Counted from the stretch's first letter, positions 16,253-26,040 are shown. The stretch: DNA of 64,000 nucleotides from Vibrio natriegens NBRC 15636 = ATCC 14048 = DSM 759 (GCF_035621455.1 NZ_CP141823.1:558001-622000); one strand, 5' to 3'. Made by a program: numbers and translations. Notes: generated by a model not told the origin, from the letters alone.

Positions 16253-16414
16253 TCGAAGATAGAGATGAAACAAACTAAAGAGAACAAAGCAGGCTTAACC
16301 AGCCAGCTTTGACACTTCTTCTATGAGATAAGTAACCCAAACAATGAGATGCTAACTAGTATTCTTTTTGTATCTGCGATAAAACGAGTGGTGGTAATAA
16401 GTGAGGGATGATAT

Positions 16415-17125
16415 TTGGCTGCAAAGAATAAACTGATCCGTTATGTCGCAACGGAAGTCTCTGATGTTTTTGATAAAGAAGATGAGCTAATCGCCCAGGT
16501 TCAATCTAATCAGCTTTCGCAAGTATTGCTTCTTTGGCAAGTCAAAAGCCCGACCTTAGTATTACCAGCAGGTAGGAAATGGCCAGTATCGGAAGAATTA
16601 AAAAACGCTCTGGACAACACCGGCTGGAAGTTATTTTCTCGTAAAACTGGTGGTGCTCCAGTTCCTCAAGTTCCGGGAATCATCAACCTATCTCACATCT
16701 ATCACTGGCCAGAAGATCAACCCTACGACATAAAAAAAGCCTACCTCGATTTGTGCTCAATTTTAACGGTCTTTTTTGAACAACTTGGCGTGAAGGTAGA
16801 CGTGCACGCGACGCCATACTCGTACTGTGATGGTGAGTACAATTTGAATATTGGAGGGCAAAAAGTCGTCGGAACCGCACAACGTGTATTACTTAAAAAA
16901 GGCGGAGGAAAAGTCGTCTTGTCCCAGGCTTGCATCCTGATCGATGCCAATGTCGACAAAATTGTTGAGCCAGTGCGACTGTGTAACCAACTCTGCGGTC
17001 ACAACGATAATATTCGTGGTGATGTACACACACCATTATTCGATCACATCACAGATAGGCCAGCTGTTGACGCGTTATTTCAGCGACTAACCAGTGCTTT
17101 TTTAGCACAAGCCAACCGCACGTAA
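16415..17125 (+). CDS. Lipoate-protein ligase A family protein (LplA/LipB-like)
   Basis: 236 residues of the biotin/lipoate ligase fold. 'LFSRKTGGAPVPQVPGIINLS' is split as the RR.(S/T)GG...G.LN substrate motif, and 'NLNIGGQKVVGTAQR' holds the adenylate-site Lys (GxK(V/I).G.AQ). Related proteins load lipoate or octanoate onto acyl carrier domains; which substrate this one uses is unclear, and the GGGxVxH form is degenerate (GGAPVPQ), so function may have diverged. The start is TTG at 16415 with GAGGG about 9 bases upstream; no in-frame ATG is available. Monocistronic. Confidence 0.75.
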   Translation: MAAKNKLIRYVATEVSDVFDKEDELIAQVQSNQLSQVLLLWQVKSPTLVLPAGRKWPVSEELKNALDNTGWKLFSRKTGGAPVPQVPGIINLSHIYHWPEDQPYDIKKAYLDLCSILTVFFEQLGVKVDVHATPYSYCDGEYNLNIGGQKVVGTAQRVLLKKGGGKVVLSQACILIDANVDKIVEPVRLCNQLCGHNDNIRGDVHTPLFDHITDRPAVDALFQRLTSAFLAQANRT

Positions 17126-17173
17126 CTTAAAAAGGAGCAAGATGTGAATCCTGCTCCAAGCGTCTTAAATCAG

Positions 17174-17602
17174 TTAGTGAGAGTAATCATTTCTCTCACT
17201 ATATACATCAGAAAAATATTCAATAAATTCAAACTGCATGCCGTGATCTTCCATATAGTAGACGTTCTTTCTGAACGGGTGCTCATCACCTCTATGATCC
17301 AGTTCGTACCCGGCGAGCCTCAAGCGTTCGATGAGCGCCTCTACATTAGGGACTACAATCCCAACATGTTTGACGCCAGTAAATTGCGATGTCCAATGGT
17401 TCGCTTCTCCTTTCCCTCCTGAAGAGATCGCAATGTAAGAATGGTCGTCGCCAACGTGAAACCATTCAATCGTTCGACCAAACCAGTTATCAATTTTTCC
17501 GCCGCCACGTACTGTCCACTCAGGAACTGCCGCAATTAAAAATTGAATGGTCTTCTGCGCATCGACTACTGAGATATTGGCGTGTTCAACGTAACTTTTC
17601 AT
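17174..17602 (-). CDS. VOC (glyoxalase/bleomycin resistance) family protein
   Basis: 142 residues with two beta-alpha-beta-beta-beta modules: 'EHANISVVDAQKTIQFL' opens the first, 'VKHVGIVVPNVEALIERL' the second, and 'HGMQFEFIEY' closes with the metal Glu. The His/Glu set suits a metal-dependent VOC enzyme, substrate unknown. Cytoplasmic. SD AAGGAAAAC. Divergent from rhlE. Confidence 0.85.
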   Translation of the reverse strand: MKSYVEHANISVVDAQKTIQFLIAAVPEWTVRGGGKIDNWFGRTIEWFHVGDDHSYIAISSGGKGEANHWTSQFTGVKHVGIVVPNVEALIERLRLAGYELDHRGDEHPFRKNVYYMEDHGMQFEFIEYFSDVYSERNDYSH

Positions 17603-17829
17603 TGGTGTTTTCCTTTTTTCTTCTCGCTTTCATGTCCTTACTACTCACTCTAGAACCTCAAGTTAAGTTGAGGTAAAGAGCGATTTTGAATGTGGCTACA
17701 AAAATGAGATGGCGATCAAATACGGAATTAGTTGAAGCTCGCGCATAAAAGCCTCAGAATGTCGCACTTTTCGCGGCGAAACTAATTTCGACGCGTTGTT
17801 ATCTAACTCGACAATTGAGAATCATACAT

Positions 17830-19365
17830 ATGGGTTTTACCTCGTTAGGTCTATCTGCTCCAATCCTTAAAGCTATTCAGGAAAAAGGCTACGATACCCC
17901 TTCTCCAATTCAGGCTCAGGCAATTCCGGCAATATTGGAAGGGAAAGACGTCATGGCAGCAGCACAGACTGGTACAGGTAAAACAGCAGGCTTTACGCTG
18001 CCAATCCTGGAGCGTTTGTCCAATGGACCTCGCGTTCGTAGTAACCATATTCGCGCTTTAATCCTGACCCCTACCCGTGAGCTTGCGGCTCAGGTACAGG
18101 AAAACGTCTTCATGTACAGCCGTCACTTGCCGCTTACGAGCGCCGTGGTATTTGGTGGTGTAAAAATCAATCCGCAAATGCTGCGCCTGCGTAAAGGTGC
18201 GGATGTACTGGTCGCGACTCCAGGTCGTCTAATGGACCTTTACAGCCAGAACGCAATTAAGTTCGACCAACTGGAAGTACTGGTGCTGGACGAAGCGGAC
18301 CGTATGTTAGATATGGGCTTCATTCGCGATATTCGTAAGATTCTCGATTTACTACCTAAGCAGCGTCAGAACCTACTGTTCTCTGCGACGTTCTCAAATG
18401 AGATACGCGACCTTGCGAAAGGTTTGGTGAACAACCCTGTCGAGATCTCAGTTAACCCAGCAAACTCTACAGCACGAACCGTTGAACAAAGTATTTACCC
18501 ATCAGACGTGAAGAAAAAAGCGCCGATGCTGGTGAAGCTGATTAATGATGGTGACTGGCGACAAGTACTGGTATTCATGCGTACAAAACATGGCGCAAAC
18601 CGCTTGGCTAAGTTCCTGGTAGAGCAAAATCTACCAGCGGCAGCGATTCACGGTAATAAAAGCCAAGGTGCACGTACCAAAGCACTGGCTGATTTTAAAT
18701 CGGGTGAAATTCGTGTGCTGGTTGCGACTGACATCGCCGCTCGCGGTATTGATATTCCTCAGTTGCCACAAGTTGTGAACTTTGAATTGCCAAAAGTGGC
18801 AGAAGATTACGTTCACCGCATTGGTCGTACTGGTCGTGCGGGCGAAGTGGGCAAAGCGATCTCTCTGGTTTGTGCGATTGAAGCGCCAGAATTATTTGCG
18901 ATCGAGCGTTTGATCCAAGAAGTTTTACCACGTAAAGAGCTTGATGGTTTCGCACCAACGAATGTCGTGCCAGAGTCAAAACTGGATACGCGTCCGATTA
19001 AGCCGAAAAAACCAAAGAAACCTAAAAAGCCAAAAGCACCTCAAGCGGAAGGCAGCAACGCGCAACCTGCCGATAAAAAAGCCTCTAACGTTGCTGGTAA
19101 ACCTAAGCGCCGTTTCAATGGTAACGGCAAGGGTAATAACAGCGGCAACAAAAATGGCGCTAACCAAGCCGGAGCGGGTAAACCAAAAGGTAACCGTGAA
19201 GGCCAAGGGCGTTCAAACACCCAATCAAATGGCAACAAGCCAAATGGAAATAAAAGTGGTAATGGCGGGAAGCCAGCAGGTAGTCGCAAGCCACAAGGCG
19301 CTAAACCAGCCGGCAATAAACCATCGGGTCAGCGTCGCAAGGCTCGTCCACAACCAGCAAACTAA
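17830..19365 (+). CDS. rhlE: DEAD-box ATP-dependent RNA helicase, RhlE type
   Basis: 511 residues. The helicase core (about 1-370) has every DEAD-box motif: Q motif, AQTGTGKT, PTRELA, TPGR, DEAD (in LDEADRMLDMGF), SAT, and HRIGRTGRAG. The tail (about 380-511) is low-complexity and basic, with KPK repeats then Gly/Asn/Lys/Pro runs, as in RhlE-group RNA-binding tails. Such helicases act in ribosome assembly and cold-adaptive RNA remodelling. Start: ATG 17830 (MGFTSLGL); a TTG five codons earlier is rejected. Monocistronic with a strong terminator. Confidence 0.93.
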   Translation: MGFTSLGLSAPILKAIQEKGYDTPSPIQAQAIPAILEGKDVMAAAQTGTGKTAGFTLPILERLSNGPRVRSNHIRALILTPTRELAAQVQENVFMYSRHLPLTSAVVFGGVKINPQMLRLRKGADVLVATPGRLMDLYSQNAIKFDQLEVLVLDEADRMLDMGFIRDIRKILDLLPKQRQNLLFSATFSNEIRDLAKGLVNNPVEISVNPANSTARTVEQSIYPSDVKKKAPMLVKLINDGDWRQVLVFMRTKHGANRLAKFLVEQNLPAAAIHGNKSQGARTKALADFKSGEIRVLVATDIAARGIDIPQLPQVVNFELPKVAEDYVHRIGRTGRAGEVGKAISLVCAIEAPELFAIERLIQEVLPRKELDGFAPTNVVPESKLDTRPIKPKKPKKPKKPKAPQAEGSNAQPADKKASNVAGKPKRRFNGNGKGNNSGNKNGANQAGAGKPKGNREGQGRSNTQSNGNKPNGNKSGNGGKPAGSRKPQGAKPAGNKPSGQRRKARPQPAN

Positions 19366-19400
19366 CTCTGCCTCTGGCACATTAACCTGATTGAAAACCA

Positions 19401-19434
19401 CAAAGCCGCTCATCACATGAGCGGCTTTGTTTTT
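19401..19434. terminator. Rho-independent terminator between rhlE and the glycosidase gene
   Basis: CAAAGCCGCTCAT (19401-19413) pairs perfectly with ATGAGCGGCTTTG (19417-19429), followed by TTTTT. It ends rhlE and, by position, may also end the convergent gene. Confidence 0.9.
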
Positions 19435-19450
19435 ATGCCAAGCGAGTCAA

Positions 19451-22330
19451 TTATTTCAAAGGAGTAATACGAATATCCGCAATTTGGGCTTCATTCAGCT
19501 CACCTTCAATGCCACCCGCGTAGATGTAGGTTTCATTCGACTTGAGATAGCTCATATTGAAATGATCCTTCAGCGCAATCTGATAAGTCATACCTTGTTC
19601 AAGCGCGATTTCAACCTGAGTTGAGTAACGCATGCCCTGGTTTTCACCAATATGCCCCATCTGCAAGTAACCTTGGCCAACGACGGTGCCTGACTCATTG
19701 GTCACTTCTAGTAGCTTAACGGCGTTAGTGATCCCCGTATTAAGCTGGCCCAAATTATTGTTGTACCAAGCATCAAACTGGTAAGTACCACTTGATGGTA
19801 CTGAGAACGACTCCAGCCCATTCACTGCGCCACTATCTTTGTTTACAGTGACAACGGAGACATCCTCTTTCAGAGGCTGATAATCCCCTTCCAGTTTGAT
19901 ACGAATCTCCTCACCAATACAAACAGGCTGACTTGGATTCGAACGGAACCCCTGATCATTGATGCTTTCCGCTATGTAGCAAGCAAAACCTTCTGGCACA
20001 TCTGTGTATGTCTGTGCAGCCACGTTAGACTGAATTAAATCGCCATTGCGGTACAAGTTCACGTTGTATTTGCTCTCTACAGCAATGTTGACTGAATTGT
20101 CTGCAGATGTCGCGACCAAGGTAGGTTCTTGCGGCGAGTAAACACGGCTATCTTCGCTGGCGTATGGTGCAACGCCCGAGACCAGTTTTACTTCACTCTC
20201 AACATTGACCAATCCACCTAATGTCACGCGGTAGCTTCCATCTTCATCCAGAGTGACATTTTCTACCGGATAGTAGCCGGCTTCATCTTCGCTGACTTCA
20301 GGCAACTCAATCGTCACCGAGTAAGTTTTCCCTTTGAATGCAAAGTTTTCCAGCGTGATTTCATCAGACTGAGCGAGTAAGTGATTGCGCACCCAACTGG
20401 TAATAAACGGTTTTATCTCAAGCTGACCCGTTTCGGTATGGATGCCAAAAATAGTTTCCACCACCATATTCAGGTAACCACCCACAGACCACAGCTGACG
20501 CTGAGAGTTAATGACTGGACCATCAAGACTTGGGTCTTCACCATGATCACTGTGAATAATGAAAGATTTGCCCGATAACCACTCTAGGTTTTCCATGTTC
20601 GACAAGTTGGTTGCTGTTCCACGGACCAGAGAATGAATCGCATTGTTCGCCGCTGCAACATTTTGAGTTTGATGAGCCGCGCGCAAGCTATAGGCTGTCA
20701 CAAATGGCCAGATTGCTCGGTTATGATAAACGGGAACATCTGGTTGTTGCGGGAAATAAACAGGTACACCAAACTCACTGTGTGGGTAATTCGACATGAT
20801 TTGCTTAGCTTGTGTGTCTGTCGCGATGCCACTGATGATCGCAAGCGCCTCACCCAGCATGTCGTATTTATCGATAGCGATGTCTTTGCCGTTGTCAAAC
20901 AGGTAACTCACATACATGCCGCGCTCTGCATTCCAGAATTGAGCATTAATGTCAGACTTCAATTGCTCTGCCCATTCACTGTATTTCACCGCATTAGTCG
21001 AGTCGTATTGCTCGGCCAATTGCGCGGCAAGTTTTAACGCGCGGTAGTGGACCACGTTAGTCGACAGCGCTTTGCTACTGCCGATGGCATTCACGTCATC
21101 AGGCGTCCATTTGGAATAAGTTTGTTCACGCCAGTCAAGGAAGGACTGTTCACCGGTATAAAGTCCTGATTTAGCATCAAAAGCAGCAAGTCGATCGGCC
21201 TCTAACGTGTTGCTGATCGCTTTATAAGCGCGTTCAGCAAACTGGCTGTATTCTTCTCCATCCAGCGCCGAAAGTAATCGTTCAGCACCGAGAGCCCAAG
21301 TGGTTCTGTCGGTACTGATGGGCCAACTTCCGCCTGTACCAGTATCCTGTACAATTTGCTCACCATCGTACTGTTGTTCTGTCGTTTCGCGGAAAGCAGA
21401 CAGTTTAAAGTTCAGACCATTTTGAACGCGAGTTGGGTTCATAAGAGCAAGAGAAAGATCCGCAGCATAGGCGAGATCTCGCGTCCAGACATAGTGCCAT
21501 TTCGCGCCCGTCTCAAAAACTTCGGCTTCAATTGGGTTGTTGTAGTTGTAATTGCCGTCTTGGATTTGTGAGACCGCAAGTTGATCCAGCTCTTTCATCG
21601 TCAATGCAAACAGCGCATCGAACGCCACATCACCCGACAAAACTCTTGGGCCCGCTTGCTCATTAACAACCACGCCCTGATCCAGAGCATCTCTTAGCTC
21701 GGTGGTGGTTGAAATACCAAACTCACGCATCTCTGCAGCAGGGTCTTTCACAGAGAAAGTAACGGTGTCGCTAGAGTCATCATAGTTGGCGAACAGTTTC
21801 ACCTCTTTACTCTGATGCCCCTCGTGAACCATTGCGGGATCTAAGATCGCATCAGAGTAGTATTTTTCTGCTTCTTCTTGGGTTGCTTTTGTCACTGTCA
21901 TGGTCGCGCGACTTTCATCAGCAAAGCTTACAGAAAACTTGTAGTAGCCTTTATCTGCAAACGTGATCTCCGAGTTACAATCATCGTTCATACACGCTTC
22001 ATTGCTATCGGGTTTTGGCAAGTAATCCTGAGCTTCATCAAACGCCGCAGGCTCCTCAAAATAGGTGTATTGGATCTGCCACCCCGGATCAGCAATCTTA
22101 AACTGATTACTACCTCGAGCGACGCGCAGTACGGTTTCGTACTCATTGTTACCCAGATAGTTTAGCTTGGCATGGTCAGCCGTGCCCCAATCCCCGTTTA
22201 ATCCTCGCAAATATAAATCTGCTGAAATAATAGGTTTGTCGACAGGTTCAATCACCTCTGACGAATCAGAGCCACATCCAGCCAGACCAATACAAGACGC
22301 GACAGCAAGCGCAATAAAGCTCGGTTTCAT
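19451..22330 (-). CDS. Large lipoprotein glycosidase with an (alpha/alpha)6 catalytic domain
   Basis: 959 residues. Lipobox LAGC (Cys19) predicts a lipid anchor. Residues about 35-155 ('LYLRGLNGDWGTADHAKL', 'GSNQFKIADPGWQ') form a beta-sandwich like the N-terminal starch-binding-type domains of Vibrio amylases and pullulanases. The centre (about 215-700) has 'WHYVWTRDLAYAADLSLAL', 'GSWPISTDRTTW' and 'IWPFVTAYSLRA', typical of six-hairpin glycosidases (glucoamylase or GH63/MGH1-like). C-terminal beta modules follow. An alpha-glucan is the plausible substrate but unproven. Start: the second ATG (22330), with TAAGGA 6 bases upstream. Divergent from a LysR gene. Confidence 0.75.
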   Translation of the reverse strand: MKPSFIALAVASCIGLAGCGSDSSEVIEPVDKPIISADLYLRGLNGDWGTADHAKLNYLGNNEYETVLRVARGSNQFKIADPGWQIQYTYFEEPAAFDEAQDYLPKPDSNEACMNDDCNSEITFADKGYYKFSVSFADESRATMTVTKATQEEAEKYYSDAILDPAMVHEGHQSKEVKLFANYDDSSDTVTFSVKDPAAEMREFGISTTTELRDALDQGVVVNEQAGPRVLSGDVAFDALFALTMKELDQLAVSQIQDGNYNYNNPIEAEVFETGAKWHYVWTRDLAYAADLSLALMNPTRVQNGLNFKLSAFRETTEQQYDGEQIVQDTGTGGSWPISTDRTTWALGAERLLSALDGEEYSQFAERAYKAISNTLEADRLAAFDAKSGLYTGEQSFLDWREQTYSKWTPDDVNAIGSSKALSTNVVHYRALKLAAQLAEQYDSTNAVKYSEWAEQLKSDINAQFWNAERGMYVSYLFDNGKDIAIDKYDMLGEALAIISGIATDTQAKQIMSNYPHSEFGVPVYFPQQPDVPVYHNRAIWPFVTAYSLRAAHQTQNVAAANNAIHSLVRGTATNLSNMENLEWLSGKSFIIHSDHGEDPSLDGPVINSQRQLWSVGGYLNMVVETIFGIHTETGQLEIKPFITSWVRNHLLAQSDEITLENFAFKGKTYSVTIELPEVSEDEAGYYPVENVTLDEDGSYRVTLGGLVNVESEVKLVSGVAPYASEDSRVYSPQEPTLVATSADNSVNIAVESKYNVNLYRNGDLIQSNVAAQTYTDVPEGFACYIAESINDQGFRSNPSQPVCIGEEIRIKLEGDYQPLKEDVSVVTVNKDSGAVNGLESFSVPSSGTYQFDAWYNNNLGQLNTGITNAVKLLEVTNESGTVVGQGYLQMGHIGENQGMRYSTQVEIALEQGMTYQIALKDHFNMSYLKSNETYIYAGGIEGELNEAQIADIRITPLK

Positions 22331-22336
22331 GTTCAT

Positions 22337-22554
22337 TCCTTAGATTGTTATTTTGGGCGTTAGTCTAAAGAACGCATTCTTAGGAGAAAAATAGGTATAA
22401 AACGCTTAGCTATAGATGGCATCTATACCTCTACCCTCCAACGGTGATTTAGATCTATGAATCTCAGATTTTTCCTACAAATTTGAATGCCAAGTTTGTG
22501 ATTCGTCCATGAAAGTGTGCAAAATACCCCGCGCTTAAAAAGGGGTAAGTAGAA
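22337..22554. promoter_or_regulatory. Divergent promoter region, glycosidase / LysR
   Basis: 218 bp between divergent starts, the usual place for LysR binding sites. I do not see a clear T-N11-A dyad or CRP site. Confidence 0.35.
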
Positions 22555-23466
22555 ATGGATAAATCTCTGCAGCAATTTTTACTGGTTGCTCGCTGTCAAA
22601 GCATCAGTGCCGCAGCAAAATTGGCGGGGCTTAGTCAACCGACCGTGACCAGTAATTTGAAGAAACTTGAAGAGAATCTTGGCGTAACACTGTTCGAACG
22701 TCGTCCCAATGGCATGGTTTTAACTGAATATGGCCGAATCCTTTATCGACACAGCAATGCGATGCAACACGAATACAACCAAATGATGCAGAGCATTGAA
22801 GAAAGAAGGCAATATCAAGTCGGCAAGATAAAGATGGGAACGGGCGATGCGTGGTGGCCGTTGTTTGTAAAACAAGCGCTTAATGATCACCTTTCTAAAT
22901 TGCCATCCGCATCTACACATGTTGAGTTTGGTAATCACCTCGGGCTAATGGATTCTTTGATCAACGAACAAATCGAGTTTTTTATCGGTCATGAAATCGT
23001 CGGGTTGTCTTCTAAGTGTGATGTCACTTTTATTCCTTTATTTCAAACCGTGGATGCGTATTTCGTTTCTCCCGATCATCCTCTGTTAGGAAAAGTCGTC
23101 ACAGACGAAATGCTGCATGAGTACCCTGCTCTCTCTGTCACTTATGATGCGAAAAAATTTAATCACGTTATCGATAATCCCATTCCAAAGCAGAATGAGC
23201 GCGAAAGACAACAATTGGACGACAGGCCAACCTACGAAGTGGATTCGTTACTTGCCAGTATTGATATGTTGAAAGAGAGTGTCGCGGTCATGTCATATAC
23301 CCGTCATTTGCAACCCTATCTCGAATCCTTTGGATTGCAATGTCTAAGAATGGAAAACGAACCAAAACCGGGAACGGTAGGAATTTATCGTCATCGGCGC
23401 GAAACATCCGAGCCACACCTTGATTTAATCTCAGGTATTACTCAGCGAGCTAAATTACTTAGATAA
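22555..23466 (+). CDS. LysR family transcriptional regulator
   Basis: 303 residues. N-terminal winged HTH ('QFLLVARCQSISAAAKLAGL', 'LGVTLFERRPNGM') and a periplasmic-binding-like effector domain. SD GGGGTAAG. Divergent from the glycosidase lipoprotein, so it is its probable regulator; the inducer is unknown. Confidence 0.88.
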   Translation: MDKSLQQFLLVARCQSISAAAKLAGLSQPTVTSNLKKLEENLGVTLFERRPNGMVLTEYGRILYRHSNAMQHEYNQMMQSIEERRQYQVGKIKMGTGDAWWPLFVKQALNDHLSKLPSASTHVEFGNHLGLMDSLINEQIEFFIGHEIVGLSSKCDVTFIPLFQTVDAYFVSPDHPLLGKVVTDEMLHEYPALSVTYDAKKFNHVIDNPIPKQNERERQQLDDRPTYEVDSLLASIDMLKESVAVMSYTRHLQPYLESFGLQCLRMENEPKPGTVGIYRHRRETSEPHLDLISGITQRAKLLR

Positions 23467-23496
23467 AAAAGCCCCAACACAAGTGTATGTTGGGGC
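23465..23496 (-). terminator. Terminator of the SDR-cupin-MDR operon
   Basis: GCCCCAACA (23471-23479) pairs with TGTTGGGGC (23488-23496). The A-run at 23465-23470 gives the U-tract for leftward transcription; the stem also follows the LysR stop. Confidence 0.8.
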
Positions 23497-23533
23497 GTGA
23501 GTAAGGTAAAAACCCTTATGCAATCAACTTAAA

Positions 23534-24592
23534 TTAAACGACTTGTAACTCGCCATTTCGCCAAGGTTCAATGACAACTTTGATGTGGTCGTTTGGTGTC
23601 ATAAGTTGCTTAAATGCACCTTCAACGCCATCCATACCCACTTTCGCCGTCAGCATTTTCTGCCATGGCACTTTGCCTTCCGCAATGGCTTGAAGACATT
23701 GCTCAAACTCATGTGGCTGATAATAGTAAGAGAATCGTAGATCAAGCTCTTTTACTGTAGCGTAAGCATAGTTGACGCTCGTAGGTGTGGTATGAATACC
23801 AGTCACTACAATGCGAGCGCCTGCTGGAGCACGGCGGATAAAGTCATCAATCAAGGTGTGTTTGCCCACACACTCAAAGATAACCAGACGCGAACCTGCT
23901 GCAACTTCGGCACCGACGACAACTTCGTCTTCTTTGGTCGGATTTACCGTACGCGTTGCACCAAACTCTTTCGCAAGTTCCAGCTTCTCATCTTGAATAT
24001 CGACCGCCAGAATATTGGTAACACCACGCAGTTTAAGCGCCGTGATAGCCGCAAGACCAATAGGACCACAACCCACAACCAATGCCACTTCATCGTTCTG
24101 AATGTCACTGCGGTTCACCGCATGCAAACCAACCGCCAGAGGTTCTGTTAGCGCGGCAGCTTCTGAAGGTACATTCTCAGGAACAGGCAGAAGCAGTGCT
24201 TCATCAAGCAAGAAATATTCAGAGTAAGCACCATGAATACCCGGAGTCACACCAACACCAGCGCCATTTTGGCTCATGAGGATCGGCACAGAAGTCACGC
24301 GGCTACCAACTGGCAAAGCTTGCTGTGTATCATCACCGTATTCGACGATTTCCGCACAAAACTCGTGCCCTAGCATGACTTGTGTATGGTCATCCATGCT
24401 TTCTGACATCACACCAAGCTCGCGGTAAACATCAAATACTTCGTCCGTATGACGTGCGATGTGTAAATCTGAACCACAAATACCACACGCTAAGCTACGA
24501 ACAAGTACTTGGCCCGGTGCTGGTTTAGGCACATCCACCTGCTGCAGGTGAACGCCGCCATCCTGCATTACGATACTGTTCATTGTTGTCAT
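23534..24592 (-). CDS. Zinc-binding medium-chain alcohol dehydrogenase
   Basis: 352 residues, MDR family. Catalytic zinc ligands in 'CGICGSDLHI' (Cys) and 'GHEF' (His-Glu); NAD(P) Rossmann motif GCGPIG. The structural-zinc Cys cluster is absent: the loop instead reads 'SVPILMSQNGAGVG', so the protein has a single zinc. Oxidises an unknown alcohol. Last gene of a three-gene unit; it starts 4 bases past the cupin stop, with GGAGAG overlapping that gene's end. Confidence 0.85.
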   Translation of the reverse strand: MTTMNSIVMQDGGVHLQQVDVPKPAPGQVLVRSLACGICGSDLHIARHTDEVFDVYRELGVMSESMDDHTQVMLGHEFCAEIVEYGDDTQQALPVGSRVTSVPILMSQNGAGVGVTPGIHGAYSEYFLLDEALLLPVPENVPSEAAALTEPLAVGLHAVNRSDIQNDEVALVVGCGPIGLAAITALKLRGVTNILAVDIQDEKLELAKEFGATRTVNPTKEDEVVVGAEVAAGSRLVIFECVGKHTLIDDFIRRAPAGARIVVTGIHTTPTSVNYAYATVKELDLRFSYYYQPHEFEQCLQAIAEGKVPWQKMLTAKVGMDGVEGAFKQLMTPNDHIKVVIEPWRNGELQVV

Positions 24593-24596
24593 GGAA

Positions 24597-25109
24597 TTAC
24601 TCTCCAAGCTCGTCGCTTAAAGCTGCAATTGCACCTGGCTTGATGTAACGCGGTGTGATGCCCTGAGCTTTAGCCGTTGCGATAACCACTTGCTCGATCC
24701 AACCCGCGTCCATGATGTTCATGAAGTTGCCGTCTTGGTCAAAGTTAATGTTCGCACCTTGGATGACCATAAAGCCATCTGCACCGCCTGACTCTTCTGG
24801 ACAGTGGAATGTATGGATAGAACCGCCTGGCTCGTACAGGTAGCTGCCAGCCGTTTGTTTTTGATCTGGGTATTCGGTGTAGTGCCACATACCGCTTAGC
24901 GTGTAGAAATGCACCACGCCTGTGTGGAAGTGCTTAGGTAGTGTAATTCCTGGCTTAAACTTCGCTCGAATTACCCAAGTGCCGTTTTCTGGGTCAAGAA
25001 ACAGCGGGTAAACATCGACACCCGGTAGTGCATCTTTGATGATTGACTCTTCATTTGTGTTTAGAGTTAACAGAAAATCCTGATGCTGAATAACTTCTGG
25101 TAATGACAT
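24597..25109 (-). CDS. Cupin protein, 2,4'-dihydroxyacetophenone dioxygenase-like
   Basis: 170 residues, one cupin domain. Metal-site residues: 'LPKHFHTGVVHFYTLSG' (His-x-His...His) and 'GSIHTFHCPEE'. The whole pattern, including 'GTWVIRAKFKPG', resembles the 2,4'-dihydroxyacetophenone dioxygenase family of Fe cupins that cleave C-C bonds in hydroxyketones. Real substrate unknown. SD GAGGAAGC. Middle gene of the operon, 41 bp after the SDR gene. Confidence 0.78.
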   Translation of the reverse strand: MSLPEVIQHQDFLLTLNTNEESIIKDALPGVDVYPLFLDPENGTWVIRAKFKPGITLPKHFHTGVVHFYTLSGMWHYTEYPDQKQTAGSYLYEPGGSIHTFHCPEESGGADGFMVIQGANINFDQDGNFMNIMDAGWIEQVVIATAKAQGITPRYIKPGAIAALSDELGE

Positions 25110-25150
25110 AACTTGCTTCCTCGCTTTTGTTGTAATTAGACTTCCACGTC

Positions 25151-25912
25151 TTAGCCCAGTAGTGGGTATTTAAAATTCTCGAAACCGTCTGATGCACTGA
25201 CTGTGCAACCGTTAATGCAGTTCGCTTTTTCGCTGACCAAAAATGCAACCACGTTTGCGATTTCTTCTGTCTGAGTAAAGGTATCGCGCATCTGCTCTTT
25301 GCGGATGTGGTCCCAAAGGCCAATCGCTTCATATTGGCGCAACATTGGTGTATCCACGCGACCCGGTGCGATGGCGCAAACACGAACACCCAACGGTGCC
25401 AGCTCCAAAGCTGCGCATTTTGTCATCATGTCGACCGCGGCTTTGCTCACGTTGTAAGTGAACGTCATTTCCGCCGCCATTTGCGCATAAACAGAAGAGG
25501 TATTAAGGATGACTCCAGGTGTGCCTTGTGCCTGGAACTGACGTCCTGCCGCCAAAATGCCGTAGTAAACCCCGTTTTGGTTGACCTTAGAAACGGGTTC
25601 AAAATCAGCGACCGGATCATGCTCTAGCAGCGGTTTGGCTAAACCAATGCCAGCGTTATTAATCATGATATCCAGCTTGCCAAACTCCGCGACAGCGTAG
25701 TTGACCATGGCTTCCACTTGCTGAAAATCCGTCACATCCGCCGAAAAGGTTTTTAATGATTTCGGGTCAGCGTCTTTATAAACGTCAAGCGACTGATCTG
25801 AAATATCGACAGCCAGCACGTTCGCTCCCTGCTCACGTAGCTTGCCTACGATGGCCTGACCAATTCCACCAGCGGCACCAGTGACGATCGCAGTTTTGTT
25901 CATCAATTCCAT
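25151..25912 (-). CDS. Short-chain dehydrogenase/reductase
   Basis: 253 residues, classical SDR: TGAAGGIG cofactor motif, NNAG, Ser in 'NTSSVYAQM', YxxxK in 'YNVSKAA'. Oxidises or reduces an unknown alcohol/ketone. First gene of the SDR-cupin-MDR operon, divergent from an AraC-type regulator. The set (two dehydrogenases plus a ring- or C-C-cleaving cupin) suggests stepwise oxidation of a diol or hydroxyketone. Confidence 0.87.
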   Translation of the reverse strand: MELMNKTAIVTGAAGGIGQAIVGKLREQGANVLAVDISDQSLDVYKDADPKSLKTFSADVTDFQQVEAMVNYAVAEFGKLDIMINNAGIGLAKPLLEHDPVADFEPVSKVNQNGVYYGILAAGRQFQAQGTPGVILNTSSVYAQMAAEMTFTYNVSKAAVDMMTKCAALELAPLGVRVCAIAPGRVDTPMLRQYEAIGLWDHIRKEQMRDTFTQTEEIANVVAFLVSEKANCINGCTVSASDGFENFKYPLLG

Positions 25913-26040
25913 TTAGCTTCCCTTCTACGATATGTTATGAAAATGTAACTTAGATCAACTCATTGACACTCACTTGACCTTTTGCGAATAAAATTTGATA
26001 TATTGCGATTTACAAACCATTAACATTTCAAAATCGAGAT

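Noticed and set aside
18941..19390. 149-codon frame in the rhlE tail
   Set aside because: Product of the low-complexity KPK/Gly-Asn region read in another frame.
20633..21037. 134-codon frame opposite the large glycosidase
   Set aside because: Antisense shadow of a secure 959-aa gene.
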